From: Ophioceras dolichostomum | Taxonomy: Eukaryota > Ascomycota > Sordariomycetes > Magnaporthales > Ophioceraceae | Assembly: GCA_003049485.1 (NCBI GenBank) | Contig: PYST01000060.1 | Span: 1 to 64,000, forward strand | Direction: 5' to 3' | DNA length: 64,000 nt | Shown here: in pieces, positions 48,352 through 59,239 of the stretch | Layout: each line of letters opens with the position of its first letter | Numbering within the stretch: the first letter of the stretch is position 1 | The notes under the pieces: model-generated | Databases searched by the model: none | What the model saw: only the letters and a program-made list of their open reading frames with translations | What the model was told of the DNA's origin: nothing | Made by a program: the position numbers and the translations under genes

Positions 48352-49686
48352 GCAACAGGCGAGTGAGAGTGGTGGTCGGAACGAGAAAGTTTTTCATATT
48401 TTTTTTCTCTCTCTTCTACCTGTATATTTTCCTTTTCACCGACATGCAATCTGCAAAATCCGAGGAGTTTGGGGCATAGGATGCACATGCAACGGATGAT
48501 TCACTGGTTGGTGGTCTCGCCAGGTGTGGGTGGGGTTCATCGTCCCAAAAGCAAGAACGAGAAAAAGGGGGTTGACTGAAGTACGTGGCAAGGAAAGCCG
48601 CAGCAGCGACGATAACGATGATTCGATGGACGGGCTGGGCAGCATAGGGGATCGGATGAATCTTCCTCTATCAACCCTTGTTCTCTCCCGAATGTCACTG
48701 GGCGGATAGTCGACGCCCTATCAAGGCGCCCATCTACCTAAGTACCTAGACAACAAGAGAGTTGCCCAAAGAGGGCGCGTAACCAGACTATGCCAGGATT
48801 ATAATGCGTACAACTCTCTTCGCCCTTGTGAACGTGTTAAAACCATTGTTGTACGGTCATTTGTGAGCTCTATATCTGGCTTTCTTTCACTCACTTGACT
48901 CTTCTGTTCCTGAGCGTAAATAGCAACCTGCTACTTCCATTGTGTGGTGGCGGTCACAAGTCTGCCATTCCACTCCGGCACAATAGTACCCCAGTCTGAT
49001 CAGAGAGGCTGTGCATCCAGGCGTGTTTGACCTCCGTGCCCTGAAGAGACCGATTGCCGTATGAGGCTGTTCGAAGAGGAGCTAGCTGACAAGTTGTTTG
49101 TCTGTCGATAGAGAGAGTCCAGATCGACGGGCGGTGTTTGCCGCCGGGTTTCACACGCATGAGGAATAATACTCTCGTACATTTACAGTGCTGGATCTAC
49201 CTAACTAACGAATGTGAATGTTGAGAACTACAACCGTTGAATCCTCCAGGACGACCGTCCAAGCCAGCTGTCCCGCCCTTCCTCCCCGCTTCACTCTTCG
49301 GTCAGACTCGGACGACTACCTCAATGTTCTACCAGCTGTTGTTAGATAACGTGAAAGCCTCCAAAAGAAAACTAAGAAAAGCGTATCGGATCGCAAGCCA
49401 TTAGAAAAAGAAAACTCCACCAGCGCAACTTCGACGACAGGCCAACTGCACCTTGCAACGCTACAACTACCTGCTCTGCCTTCCCTAGGAATTTTGCCGC
49501 CGGAGCTCTTTAGTCTTAGCAAATCTATGTCTGGTGGCCTACGGACGGTCTCTGCCATTCAATGGCTCAGTAGTCAGCTTACCGATTCTTTGGGTGTTTA
49601 CACTCTCAGCGGACCTGGCAAGGGTTCTGGGGCCAAGATGTGAACGTTCTTGGAAGCCCGGGGCATTTGACTAACCTGTGGTCCAC
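48352..49686. other. Convergent intergenic region
   Basis: 3' flanks of the beta-lyase gene and the small Ala/Pro-rich gene. A short CTACCTAAGTACCTAG patch lies near 48734-48750. No gene is supported. Confidence 0.55.
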
Positions 49687-50250
49687 TTAGGAGCCCTTGG
49701 CGGTGCCGTCGGTGCCGTTGACACCGCCGACGCCGCCCAGGGACTGCTGGGCGTGCACTCTCTCGGTGATTGGGACATCGTCCCTGTTCTGCTGGCCGAT
49801 CCAGGCGCTCAGCAGAGAGGTCACTTCGACCTGCTGCAGCTGGGCACTGAAGGTTCCAGCGCCACTGCCGCTGCCGCCGGCATGAGCGGTGGCCGGAGCG
49901 GCCGGGGAGGTGGTTGGAGCAGCCGGGGCGGTGGTTGGAGCGGCCGGAGCGGCCGGAGCGGCCGGAGCGGTGGTGGGGAAGGCTTGCTGGGGCGTCTCTC
50001 CAGAGGAGGGGCTGAGGAAGGGGTTTCACGTTAGCGTATGGGGTACTGGATGCCTGTGCCGTGAGTGGTTGGTTATGTTTGGTCCAGCGCCAGAGCGGTC
50101 GAATGGCCTGGGTGAGGGGAGATTAATCTGATATAGTCTATGAGGTGCAAGCGACTGAGCAATGGATGGGGGGTCAGTGGCTCGCGAGATATACCTGGTG
50201 GAGCCAGCGGCCGTGGCCTGAGCCTCGTCTCCTTTAACGCTGTGAGGCAT
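49687..50250 (-). CDS. Small Ala/Pro/Thr-rich protein, unknown function
   Basis: I do not recognise a family. Exon 1 is 50250-50195 and exon 2 is 50011-49687 (phase 2, donor GTATAT, acceptor CCTCAG), giving 126 residues. The first 25 residues are polar. Residues about 28-65 are Ala/Pro/Thr repeats built from GCTCCGGCC-type 9-mers (APA, APTTAPA). Residues about 70-126 are more ordinary and may fold: TFSAQLQQVEVTSLLSAWIG, QQNRDDVPITER, then a Gly/Asn end GGVNGTDGTAKGS. There is no signal peptide and no membrane segment. Support for a real gene comes from a consistent splice junction, a TATA-like element 247 bp upstream, and an ATG-free pyrimidine-rich leader. A cytosolic or nuclear protein is likely, but that is inference. 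Confidence 0.65.
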
Positions 50251-50496
50251 GGCTTGATAGGCTTGAGGGTATGTTTGGTATGGTTGATATGTCTACTAGA
50301 TATGTATGGGTAGGTCGAGGCTGAGTGGCCTTGAAGAGTGAAAGCAGATGAAGTGCTGAGCGTTTGGAAGGCGAACAACGAAGCGACGAGCTTTTCCTTG
50401 TGAGATTGGAGGCTATCTATGTGTCTATTGAAAAGGATAAAGAGACGGGGAGAGAGACGGGCAGCTCTTTCTTCTCTGTCTTGAATGGAAGGCCCC

Positions 50497-50503
50497 TATT
50501 TAT
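50497..50503 (-). promoter_or_regulatory. TATA-like element for the small Ala/Pro-rich gene
   Basis: On the minus strand the sequence reads GCATAAATAGGGG, followed over the next 230 bases by CT-rich sequence without ATG up to the start codon at 50250. The spacing implies a leader of roughly 210-220 nt. Confidence 0.5.
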
Positions 50504-53500
50504 GCTTTTTGGCCATGGCCGGTGCTGTCGAGGTTGAGCAGTGACCGGGGACGGTAACAACCACAGACGACCAAATTAGCGTCGACCGGTCTGCTCTCTC
50601 CCTCTCTTTCGCCTCATAATATTCCCTGCTCTTTCGGCCGGAACGTGGTCTGCCACGGTGTGTCATCTTTTTATTTCAGTGGTGGCTGATATCTCAACGT
50701 GGTGGCCAACTGTCAACACATGAAGGCATGTCCCTGTCCTCGCTAACGAGGTCCTGTTCTGGGCAGTTCCGACCGCCGCCGTGACTATCCGAAGGTGCAT
50801 ATCTGAGGGACACGACAGCTACCTCCGACACGGGAGGAGGGTGTTGGCCAATCTTCAAAGACGGCACTGAGGAGGGAGGGGGTGGTGAACAAGTCGGAGA
50901 CTCAACAGAAGGAGACAGCAGGAGGGGAGGAGGAGCCGGACCTGCAGCGTCGACGGTGGCGATTACGCCGAGTTGGTGACGCCTGACCCATCACGAGTGC
51001 AGCTTACCCAGGGATCAAGGGTTGGGGAGAGACAACGAAGCTACAAGGTGCAGAAGAGAGAGACGGCAGAGGAAGGGGAGAAGTGGGAGACCGAGGGCCG
51101 GAGCACAGGCATGTATCGAGATGAGTATTTGCGTCCTCTCCATTCCTCTCTCTCTCACTCTGGGTACTCTGCAGCGGTCGTACTACCAATTTACGGAAAG
51201 CATTTGGTTGACAAGATCAAGCGCTCTTTGTCTTTCGATGAAGCTGCAGCCCGAGGTGGTGCAGGAGGCTGCCCATCACGTCGAGTGACTCAGGACCAGC
51301 ATCCTCCTTTCAAGGCATAGAGGAGTACCGACCAGCAGTGAATGTAACAATTCAGCTTCATAGATTCTGCGTCGTAGGTGGCGTCAAGCTTTCATACCCT
51401 TTTGGGAGCTCGTCTGAATGGATAGGCAGTTGGTCAGGCTGGGCAACAATGGTCACTCACACCCCTCCACCCCTCCCCCCCTTTGGCCAGCTCTCTCGTA
51501 AACCGATCATACCGGTCCCTCATCCGACGAGTTCGTTATCACAGAGTTATGTACATCATGATGTACATCACGATGCCTTCTTCTCCTACACGCATTTTCT
51601 CTGCTTCTGTAGTCTGTCTTTGCTCCAGTCCGCTCCCCGCCGGTCCAGCGCCGTGCTATCTCGGTTGTCCCACGGCGTACTGGGGAAAATATGGCAGCCT
51701 GCTGGCCGGTTAGATATTCCCTATTCGTCTGTAAGTTGCAGGGTTAGGGGACGAAATCTCAGAGCGAAAGTGCTCCTTGCCTCGGAGCGTAGGTGAGTCA
51801 CTCTCGTGCCAGCCCCTCGCAGGGCAGCAGGTCGGTGTCCCGTCTGGTGAAGCTACTGTGGGAGAGGTGTCTCATGGCGTCCGTGCGACAGTCTTGCCTC
51901 TGCTGTCCAGCCCTGCCCAATTCGGCTTCGAGAGGACCTGCAGTGTAAAGTGAAGCCCACGTATGGCAGATGCCAGCGGCATACAAGGACAGTTGTCTTT
52001 CCTCCCCTTTTCCCTATTTTCCTGGACCCCCCTGCCTGTCACTTCCACTTGACATTTCGGCGTCTGCAGCGGTGGAGATCCTACTAACCCCCGAGCCTTC
52101 TCAGCTGGAGACGGGGTGTGGTTGCGTCCACCCTCCATCACGCGGAGCGCCACCACCAACAACAAACTGTTCAGCGACCCGCTGTGAACGAACCACCAGC
52201 CTTTCTTAGCACGAGAAAAAGAAGAGAGGGGGATATGAGAAGTAGAGGCAGGGCGAGCGATAAGGACAAACGAGGATGGTATTGCGAATAACTCGTACAT
52301 ACGGGGTAGTCTTGGCGCTTCTTGTCGCGATGTTTTGTTGCTGAGAAACCAGGAACTTCCCCTCGAGGCAGCACTGCCGGCGCTCGCCAATCCATGGAAT
52401 GTGCTACAATTCGGACACTGATCCTGGGCGTTCTGCAAGCAGCCGCAGGGGGCAGAGGGGGCGGCGGGCCGCATGATGGCCGCAGGAGTACTGTGTGTAT
52501 CACTCCCATCCCCCGAAAAGATGAGTACATAGAAATACATAGAAAAACGGCTCGGTGTTGATGAGCTGGCGTGCTTGCCCGCCGACCCGTGGCCATCCGT
52601 CACTGGTCGGTGGTGAGGAAGCCTGATCATGGCCTTGCCCCTTGACCGTGGCCGACCAGGTGTCCGTATCAACACTATGGGGTCGTGATCCAGTGAAGAA
52701 GCGAAGGTCGACGCGATATTGGCGAGGCTAGGCTAGCGGCACATCGGGAGTGAAACACAGCAGGTTCGTGTCCTATTGTCCCGAGGATTGAATGACGTGC
52801 CAACCCTTTCGCGACTGATGACCGGGAACATGGGTCTTGAGCACGTTTCTGCGGGCCAGAGCAGAGGATGGGCGAGCCTTGCCCTGTTGTCCTGCATCCG
52901 GGTTACCCACGCACCTGCCTGTTCACACCGACAGACGCGTGATCTTGGGTCGTGATCAACCTCGATGCAGGTAGACCTGCTTTTCCTGGTAAACTGGCCG
53001 CGCTCTCAACCCCAACCACACGTATTTTTAGCCATCACCTGTACCTTTCATACCTCTTTATTAGGCCGGTCAACCTCAAGCGAGCAATCAGGGCGACCAT
53101 TGGCTGAGGATGATATGGCCACTTGCACACAGCATTTACATCAGACAGGAATTATCGTGCCGATACTTACAGCCTCTACGGTTAGGCACCGCTACCGGTT
53201 TCATAGAATACTCCCCTCATATCGTTGGCGAGAGTGAGGGTATCACCGCCTTTCTAGAGCGTCCTGAGATGGATGGGTGGATGGGGAGGGAGTCAAGAGG
53301 GCCCCTCGCATCACGCAAATAGCTGAGTGTGGCACAAGGGAGACGGCCAGCGGAGGTGGTTAGCTTGCTCCGCAAGTGGCCCGGAGAGCTCTCACTCCTG
53401 AAGCAGAACCACCATGCATGATAGGATCACCGCTGGTCGGCGCCTCAAACAAGCTCCTCCTCGGCTTGTCCTTCCCTCTCTCCTTGCTGTGGGGATATAT

Positions 53501-53512
53501 TGCCCAACACAG

Positions 53513-53554
53513 ATACCTAGCAGGTAGGTAGCCACCTACCTACTTTGGTACCTA
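53513..53554. repeat. AGGTACCT repeat cluster
   Basis: ATACCTAGCAGGTAGGTAG and CCTACCTACTTTGGTACC units face each other in inverted order, so the stretch can form a hairpin. Confidence 0.7.
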
Positions 53555-53660
53555 CGTATGCTTGAACCTTCTCTGTGTTTTCAACGCACAAACCCGCCTG
53601 TCTGGATCATATCTGCGCTGCAACGAGTAAGTGCCCACATAGGTGGCTAGCTAGCTAGGG

Positions 53661-53700
53661 ACTTAGGTAGGTAGGTAGGTAGGTACTGAGGTAGGTATAC
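53661..53700. repeat. TAGGTAGG tandem run
   Basis: Four tandem TAGG/GTAG tetramers follow GCTAGCTAGCTAGGG. It is the second cluster of the same family within 150 bp. Confidence 0.75.
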
Positions 53701-54319
53701 GGGATGGCGGGCTTAAACAGCTCCCTACCTGCCCCATCGACGTTATCCCCCACAACCCAAAGAGCGCACACGTGCGGAGAAAATGAATGCTGCAGTATCA
53801 CGTTAGTAGCATGCTGCACCACGCCAACTTCACTCTACATCTCAAACGCAACAGAGGGCCCCCTTGCGCAGGTAGCCGCTCGGCTCGGCCAGTCGGCGCC
53901 GTGATAAAGGACTGAAAGGCGAGGGGAACAAGAGTAACTCTGGTCTGGTGTGTGACGGATAGCTCTCCCTGTCCATGGTGAAACAAACAAAGCTTACGGT
54001 AAAGGGATAGTGATTGTAAGGAAGAAGAATTTATGCTACCTGCCTTAAGTATCCAAACTCCAAATTCCACTCAAGAACAAAGGAGAAGAAGGAGAAGACA
54101 AGGTGCGGGGAAAGGCCTCGTAATGACCACTTTCCACGCATGCTGTGATCCTCCACCGGATATTTGATGCAAACAAAAGAGGGAGAGTGCGAAAGAGAGG
54201 GGGTGTGAGAGAGAGCAGAGGTTCACAGAAACCCAAAGAAACCCGCTGATACAAACTGGGAACTATGAATGATCTACCGATACAGGTGCACAGCTCACGA
54301 ACACCAAAGACATGCCAAT

Positions 54320-55951
54320 TTAGGCCTCAAAGCGGTCGGGCAGTACGACTGGGGCGACCAGCGTCCACACGTACAGGCCGTAGCACACCCAGGCGCTGAC
54401 GATCTTGACCCATGAAGCCCAGGTGGTGCGGCCCACAGTAGCGAAGTCGCCGTCGCGGGTCGAGTCCTCGTAGTTCATGGTGAGCAACGTTGCCACCCAA
54501 GCGGTGGCCAGGAAGAAAATGATATGGAACGTGGTGTAGCTGTACTGCGTGGAGGTGCGCTCGTCGTCGCCCGTGTGGTTGCCTGAGCCGTTGTCGTCGT
54601 CGTCGTCGTCTGAAAGTAGCGCGTCTGCAGGGAGGCTTCCCTCCTCCACAGCGCGGCGAAGCGCCTCGGCACGCATCTCCCGGCGGTGCGGCTGGGCCGT
54701 AATGAGGAGGTCGTGCTCGTCGGCGTCGTCGGGTAGGCGGATGCCGCCAGATTTCGAGCCGCCGAGACCCAGTGTCTGGGTAGCGGCGCGGGTTGTCGTC
54801 CAGGCGACGGTCAACATGGTGACGATGGCGCCGATGACCACTGATGTGGTGCGGGTCCCCTGAGCCAGAACCAGCGGGTTGCAGCGCTTGTCGTCCGTGT
54901 CGTCGGGCTTCATGGACACGGCCGACATGGTAAGATAGGTGCAGTAGACTGCCACCATGGCGCCCTGAGCGAGCCCAGCCTTGGGGTTGTACTCCTGAAC
55001 GACCGGGTGGACCGATATCACCGAGATGGCGAGCCAGAGCAGGAGGTTGATTGTGATGACAGTCTGGTTCGCAGTACATCCTCCGTGTGCGAAGAAGACG
55101 TACTGTACCACCGTCATCGCCAGTGACGCCAGGTACATGCCGAGGGTGGACCCGATCAGAACCCCGCGCCAGAGCCTAGAGTCGGTCTCCTCGATCTGCA
55201 TCAGGCAGTACTCGGCCCAGCTGTGGGCAAGGTCGACCAGCAGAATCAGGCCAAGGATGAGGAACATCATAGCGAATACGAGCGAGATGTACTTCCCCCA
55301 GAAGAGGAAGAACGGATCCGGGATGAGGAACGAGAGCACGATGAGGGCCAACCAGGCGATCACTTTGGGGCCCCAGTAGCCGTTCTGCAGCGCGGCGCGC
55401 GGCTGCTTGGACGAGGTGACCCCGAACAGCAGCGCCGCAAAAACGAGGTGGAATAGACCCAGCGCGAAGTTGATCCGGTGTACTGCTAACCAGCCGTAGC
55501 ACTGGCCCGTCGGGCAGTTAATCTTGACGTAGTCCAGCATCAGGTGCTGCAGCTTCTTGATCGCCCAGTCGGTCTCCATGATCCAGGCCAATATCGAGTT
55601 GACGAGAAGGATGAGGGCGTATCCGATGCGAGTTGCGACACTGACAAGAGGTGATTCGTCTTAGCATCTGATGCTGTCTGTACCTTGGCCCCGCGGAGAT
55701 GCAATGAGGGGATTCTCAACTCACCTGTTCCCGCATTTCCCGCATGCCGAACACACCATCGAACAAGTCGCCGCGCCGCAGCAGCTCGCGGCGAAGGACA
55801 CCAGCTACGCGTCGAGCAGAACGGTCAGCAATTGTACAGAAACACATCTCCGTGAGTAGCAAGAGGGAGAGCTTGCGCCACGGATTAGGCGGCGACTCAC
55901 AGTGCTCATGCTGGGAACCGCCAACAGCGGGATGGAGAGAAGAGCACCCAT
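54320..55951 (-). CDS. TMS1: Serine incorporator/TMS1 family membrane protein
   Basis: The family (Serinc in animals, Tms1 in yeast) comprises multi-pass membrane proteins; the proposed link to serine-containing lipids is debated. Exons 55951-55901, 55804-55725 and 55640-54320 give 483 residues in consistent phase. The N-terminus carries the family Cys-rich stretch in exon 2 (CCGAATCSMVCSACGKCGN), followed by VATRIGYALILLVNSILAW. About ten to eleven membrane segments follow. Family motifs include WAIKKLQ, CPTGQCYGWLAVHRINFALG, FFLFWGKY and YCTYLTMSAV. A long acidic cytosolic loop (about 330-395, with a run of six Asp) precedes the last segments (YSYTTFHIIFFLATAWVATLLTMNY; TWASWVKIVSAWVCYGLYVWTL). 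The gene is divergent from MCH1. The assignment is strong; its biochemical role in fungi is not settled. Confidence 0.92.
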
Positions 55952-56963
55952 GGCGGCAACACGCCTGGTGGAATCGGTTCGTAAACGACCGCCTCCCCGG
56001 TAGGAGTCTCGACGATTAGGTTACGGAAGGGTTTTGCTTCGAATACTTGAATGCGCCGGTGGCGTGGTAGTGAAGATTGTTGTCGCCGATGACTGAAGAT
56101 GGTGGCCTAGTGTGAGGTCAACAATGATGCGACGGGTCGTCGGCGGTTACTAGGATGGCGACCCTAGCACCTGGGCGGCCGATTACGTAGCGGTAGGTTG
56201 CAAGCGAGTTAAACTCAGCCACACTACGGATGAGCACCTCCACATCCAGCCAGCGAGCGAGCAGCTTTGCTCACGACAAGATCACGTCTGGGTACTGCAA
56301 AGGCCCGTTCCAGAAACTGAGAACGGGGCAACTGTTCCGGAACGCTCTCGTAATAATTTCTACTTTGGAGTCTTCGTCTCTTGGCCATTGAGTATGACCT
56401 CAGTTAAGAGGAGACTTTCGTGATCCCCGAGTGCTACATATTACCTAATCGGTGGCTTGGGCACTTGTGGAGTTCACAAACGAGCCTACCACCCAGGCGC
56501 CGGGCTGGGAGGGGCCTGAATCGGAACAATTGAGACAAGGGGGGGAGCAGGTGGCCAATGCCGTCCGAACTTCCTGGCTGCCTGTTTTGCTGGCTGTGAC
56601 GCTAAAGCCGTCATGCATCGAGATAAGAGCTTGGTTGGTTGCTTGTGCCACCCAAAGCCAAGCAGCATGATTAAGACAAAAAGCTGCTACACTAATCGGC
56701 TATACATATACCGTCGTCGTAGCAGACTATCTGCGCCTATTGCGAACATGTCTTGGAATTGAGAACACCGACGAATTCGCCCCTGAAGAAAAGGAAGGTC
56801 CTCCCTCCCTCTTCGGCTCCTCCCTGCTCGACTCTTATCTCGAAAAGTTGTCACTACCAACGACGCCGAATCAACTCCGATTGCGGGCGCATCCTCGCCC
56901 AACTTTCGAGAGAAGATATGCCATTATAAAGCTACATTCACGCTACCATATCCGTCCGTCACG
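55952..56963. other. Divergent promoter TMS1 / MCH1
   Basis: One kb serving two membrane-protein genes. It holds two heat-shock-element-like inverted repeats at 56308-56315 and 56334-56343. No gene fits in the interval. Confidence 0.6.
56308..56343. promoter_or_regulatory. Paired heat-shock-element-like motifs
   Basis: TTCCAGAA (56308-56315) and the perfect palindrome GTTCCGGAAC (56334-56343) both match alternating nTTCnnGAAn units of HSF sites. A further GAAC lies between them at 56321-56324. The group sits about 360 bp from the TMS1 start and 620 bp from the MCH1 start. Spacing between the units is not the ideal 5-bp register throughout. Confidence 0.35.
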
Positions 56964-59239
56964 ATGTTAGAACGCGAGCTCCACAGGGCTCGAATCGTCT
57001 CGAGCGTTGCCGCGACGGCGATCTCGCTGGCCTGCGGAACCAACGTAAGGCGGGAAACACTCTCCTACATGTGACTCGCCTGGTAGTCCTCTTGCTCCTG
57101 CAGAGGGGGGAGAAGGAGCAGGAGGGCGACGATGAATACGAGGCTGACTTAAAAACCCTCACTGGCTCCATCATCTCTCTCAATAGTATGTCTACTCGGC
57201 TTGGGCGCCGCAGTTCGCCGACAAGCTGCACTTCTCCACGACACAGTCCAACCTGATAGGCGTGGCCGGCAACCTGGGCATGTACACGCTCGGCGTCCCC
57301 ATCGGCATGGCCATCGACTCGCGCGGGCCCCGGCCGGCCGTCATACTCGGCGCGCTCCTCCTCGGCGCGGGCTACCTGCCCCTGAAGCTCGCATACGACG
57401 CCGGCTCCGGGTCCGTCCCGCTCCTCTGCGTCTTCTCCTACATGACCGGGCTGGGGGGATGCATGGCCTTCGCCTCGGCCGTCAAGACGTCGGCCCTGAA
57501 CTGGCCGCACCACCGCGGCACGGCCACGGCGTTCCCGCTCGCCGCGTTCGGGCTCAGCGCGTTCTTCTTCTCCGTCTTCGGCGAGGTCTTCTTCCCGGGC
57601 GACACGGGCGCCTTCCTGCTGATCCTGGCGGCGGGCACGTTCGGCCTGCCGTTCGTGAGCTTCTTCTTCCTGCGCGTGCTGCCGCATGCGCATGCGCCAC
57701 ACGTCCACGGAGCGCACCGTCACAGCAACGACCACCATCATCCACGCCTGCCGTACCAGGCTGTATCCGCCGGCGGCGGCGGCCTCACAGACTCGCAGGA
57801 GCTGAGGCGGACGCAGTCGGCCGAGGCCAAGGCGAGCGGCGGCGGCCGCCAGCGGTCCTCCGACGCAATATTCTTGGAGGAAGAAGAACCTGGTACGTCC
57901 CCTCATGGTGGTGGTGGTAGTGGTGGTGAGGAAGGTGAAGATGATGGCCGTGGAGGAGATGATGACAGCCGGCACCCGACTCCCCCCGCCGTAGCCAACC
58001 CCACCGGCCCGGAGGATCGACGGACGGCTCCCGAGGCTGCACGACCAAGCGAGACTGCCCTCGGCGGCGCCGGCGGCGACACCCGCAGCGGACAAGAAGA
58101 AGTCGACGACTATTCAGCCCGTGACGAGGGAGACGACCACCACCCGCAGCAGCAGCGCCGAGGAGAAGGGGATCCCGACCGCGACGTGGAGGCCGCAGCA
58201 GCAGCTGCGGCATTTACGGAGGAGGCGGACGAGAGATCGTCTCTGATGTCGCGGTCCTCGACGTCGTCGTCGCTCCCCGGCGAGTTGTTCATCCAGAGCA
58301 GTGTTGATTTGGATCGCTCTCACCGTGTAGATATCCGGGGCTGGGCCCTGATGAGGAACATCGACTTCTGGCAGATGTTCAGCATCATGGGGATACTGGC
58401 GGGGATCGGTCTCATGACCATCAAGTAAGTTGTATCTGTGGGCCTATTTTCGTATAATTCCTGCATCTATGACGCTTTGCGATACTAACATGGTTACGGC
58501 AATTTGTGCGCTGAAAGCAACATCGGACATGATGCCAATGCGTTGTGGAAGTCCTTCGATCCCACCGTGAATGAGGAGTTCCTCATCAGCCGCCAGCAGA
58601 TGCATGTGTCCATCCTATCTGTGGGCAGCTTTACTGGCAGATTATCAAGCGGTAAGTGCTTCAGTCAAGGTACCTGGGTACCTAGGTACCCCCCTTCCCA
58701 CAACCTGACAAGTTCACGATATCTAAAGTTATTTGCTTTCTCCATCAATAACAGGCGTTGGATCCGACTTCCTCGTCAAGGTCCTCCACGCAAGCCGGGT
58801 GTGGTGCCTCGTCTTTGCGTCGCTCATCTTCTGTCTGGCGCAAGTGAGCGCGCTGACCATCACGAACCCGCACCTCCTGGGCCTCGTGTCCGGCCTCTCC
58901 GGGCTGGGCTACGGCTTCCTGTTCGGCGTCTTCCCCTCCATCGTCGCCGAGTCCTTCGGCATCCACGGCCTCTCCCAGAACTGGGGCTTCATGACACTGT
59001 CGCCCGTCATCTCGGGCTACATCTTCAACCTCTTCTACGGCCGCGCGTTCGACTCGCACAGCGTCGTGGGCCCGGACGGCGAGAGGACCTGCCCGGACGG
59101 CCTGGAGTGCTACCGCTCCGCGTACTTCGTCACCCTGGGCGCGTGCGGCTTGGGGCTGGTGGTCACCCTGGCGGTGATCCGCCACCAGCGGCTGGCGCAG
59201 CTGCGGGTGCAGGCGAGGATGAGCGGCGGGCCCGACTAG
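56964..59239 (+). CDS. MCH1: MCH1-type major facilitator transporter
   Basis: Exons 56964-57044, 57187-58424, 58518-58651 and 58755-59239 give 645 residues with phases 0, 2 and 1. The N-terminal half has six membrane segments starting RARIVSSVAATAISLACGTN and YVYSAWAPQF, matching fungal MCH1 (monocarboxylate-transporter homologue; transport substrate not established) as I know it. After segment six comes a very long hydrophilic loop, about 192-405. It starts His-rich (HAHAPHVHGAHRHSNDHHH) and continues with acidic and Gly-rich stretches. The second half resumes at WALMRNIDFWQMFSIMG, passes through GVGSDFLVKV and GFLFGVFPSIVAESFG, and ends RMSGGPD. Yeast Mch1 has about 486 residues, so most of the extra length is the loop. 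Intron 3 contains an AGGTACCT repeat (58668-58690). Orthology to MCH1 is likely; substrate is unknown. Confidence 0.88.
58668..58690. repeat. AGGTACCT repeat inside MCH1 intron 3
   Basis: Three GGTACC palindromes lie in 23 bp, within a 103-bp intron. It is the only member of the family in this window that sits inside a gene. Confidence 0.75.

Larger units (their letters stand above)
50251..54319. other. 4 kb gene-free stretch
   Basis: It begins with the promoter and leader of the small Ala/Pro-rich gene and ends with the 3' flank of TMS1. Two AGGTACCT-family clusters lie at 53513-53554 and 53661-53700. The longest frame (51872-52675, minus) begins with TTG, is compositionally odd and shows no domain. 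I see no supported gene. Confidence 0.5.

Noticed and set aside
51872..52675. 267-residue minus-strand frame, the longest outside known genes
   Set aside because: It begins with TTG rather than ATG, shows no domain or membrane pattern, and has no clear promoter. I cannot support it as a gene.
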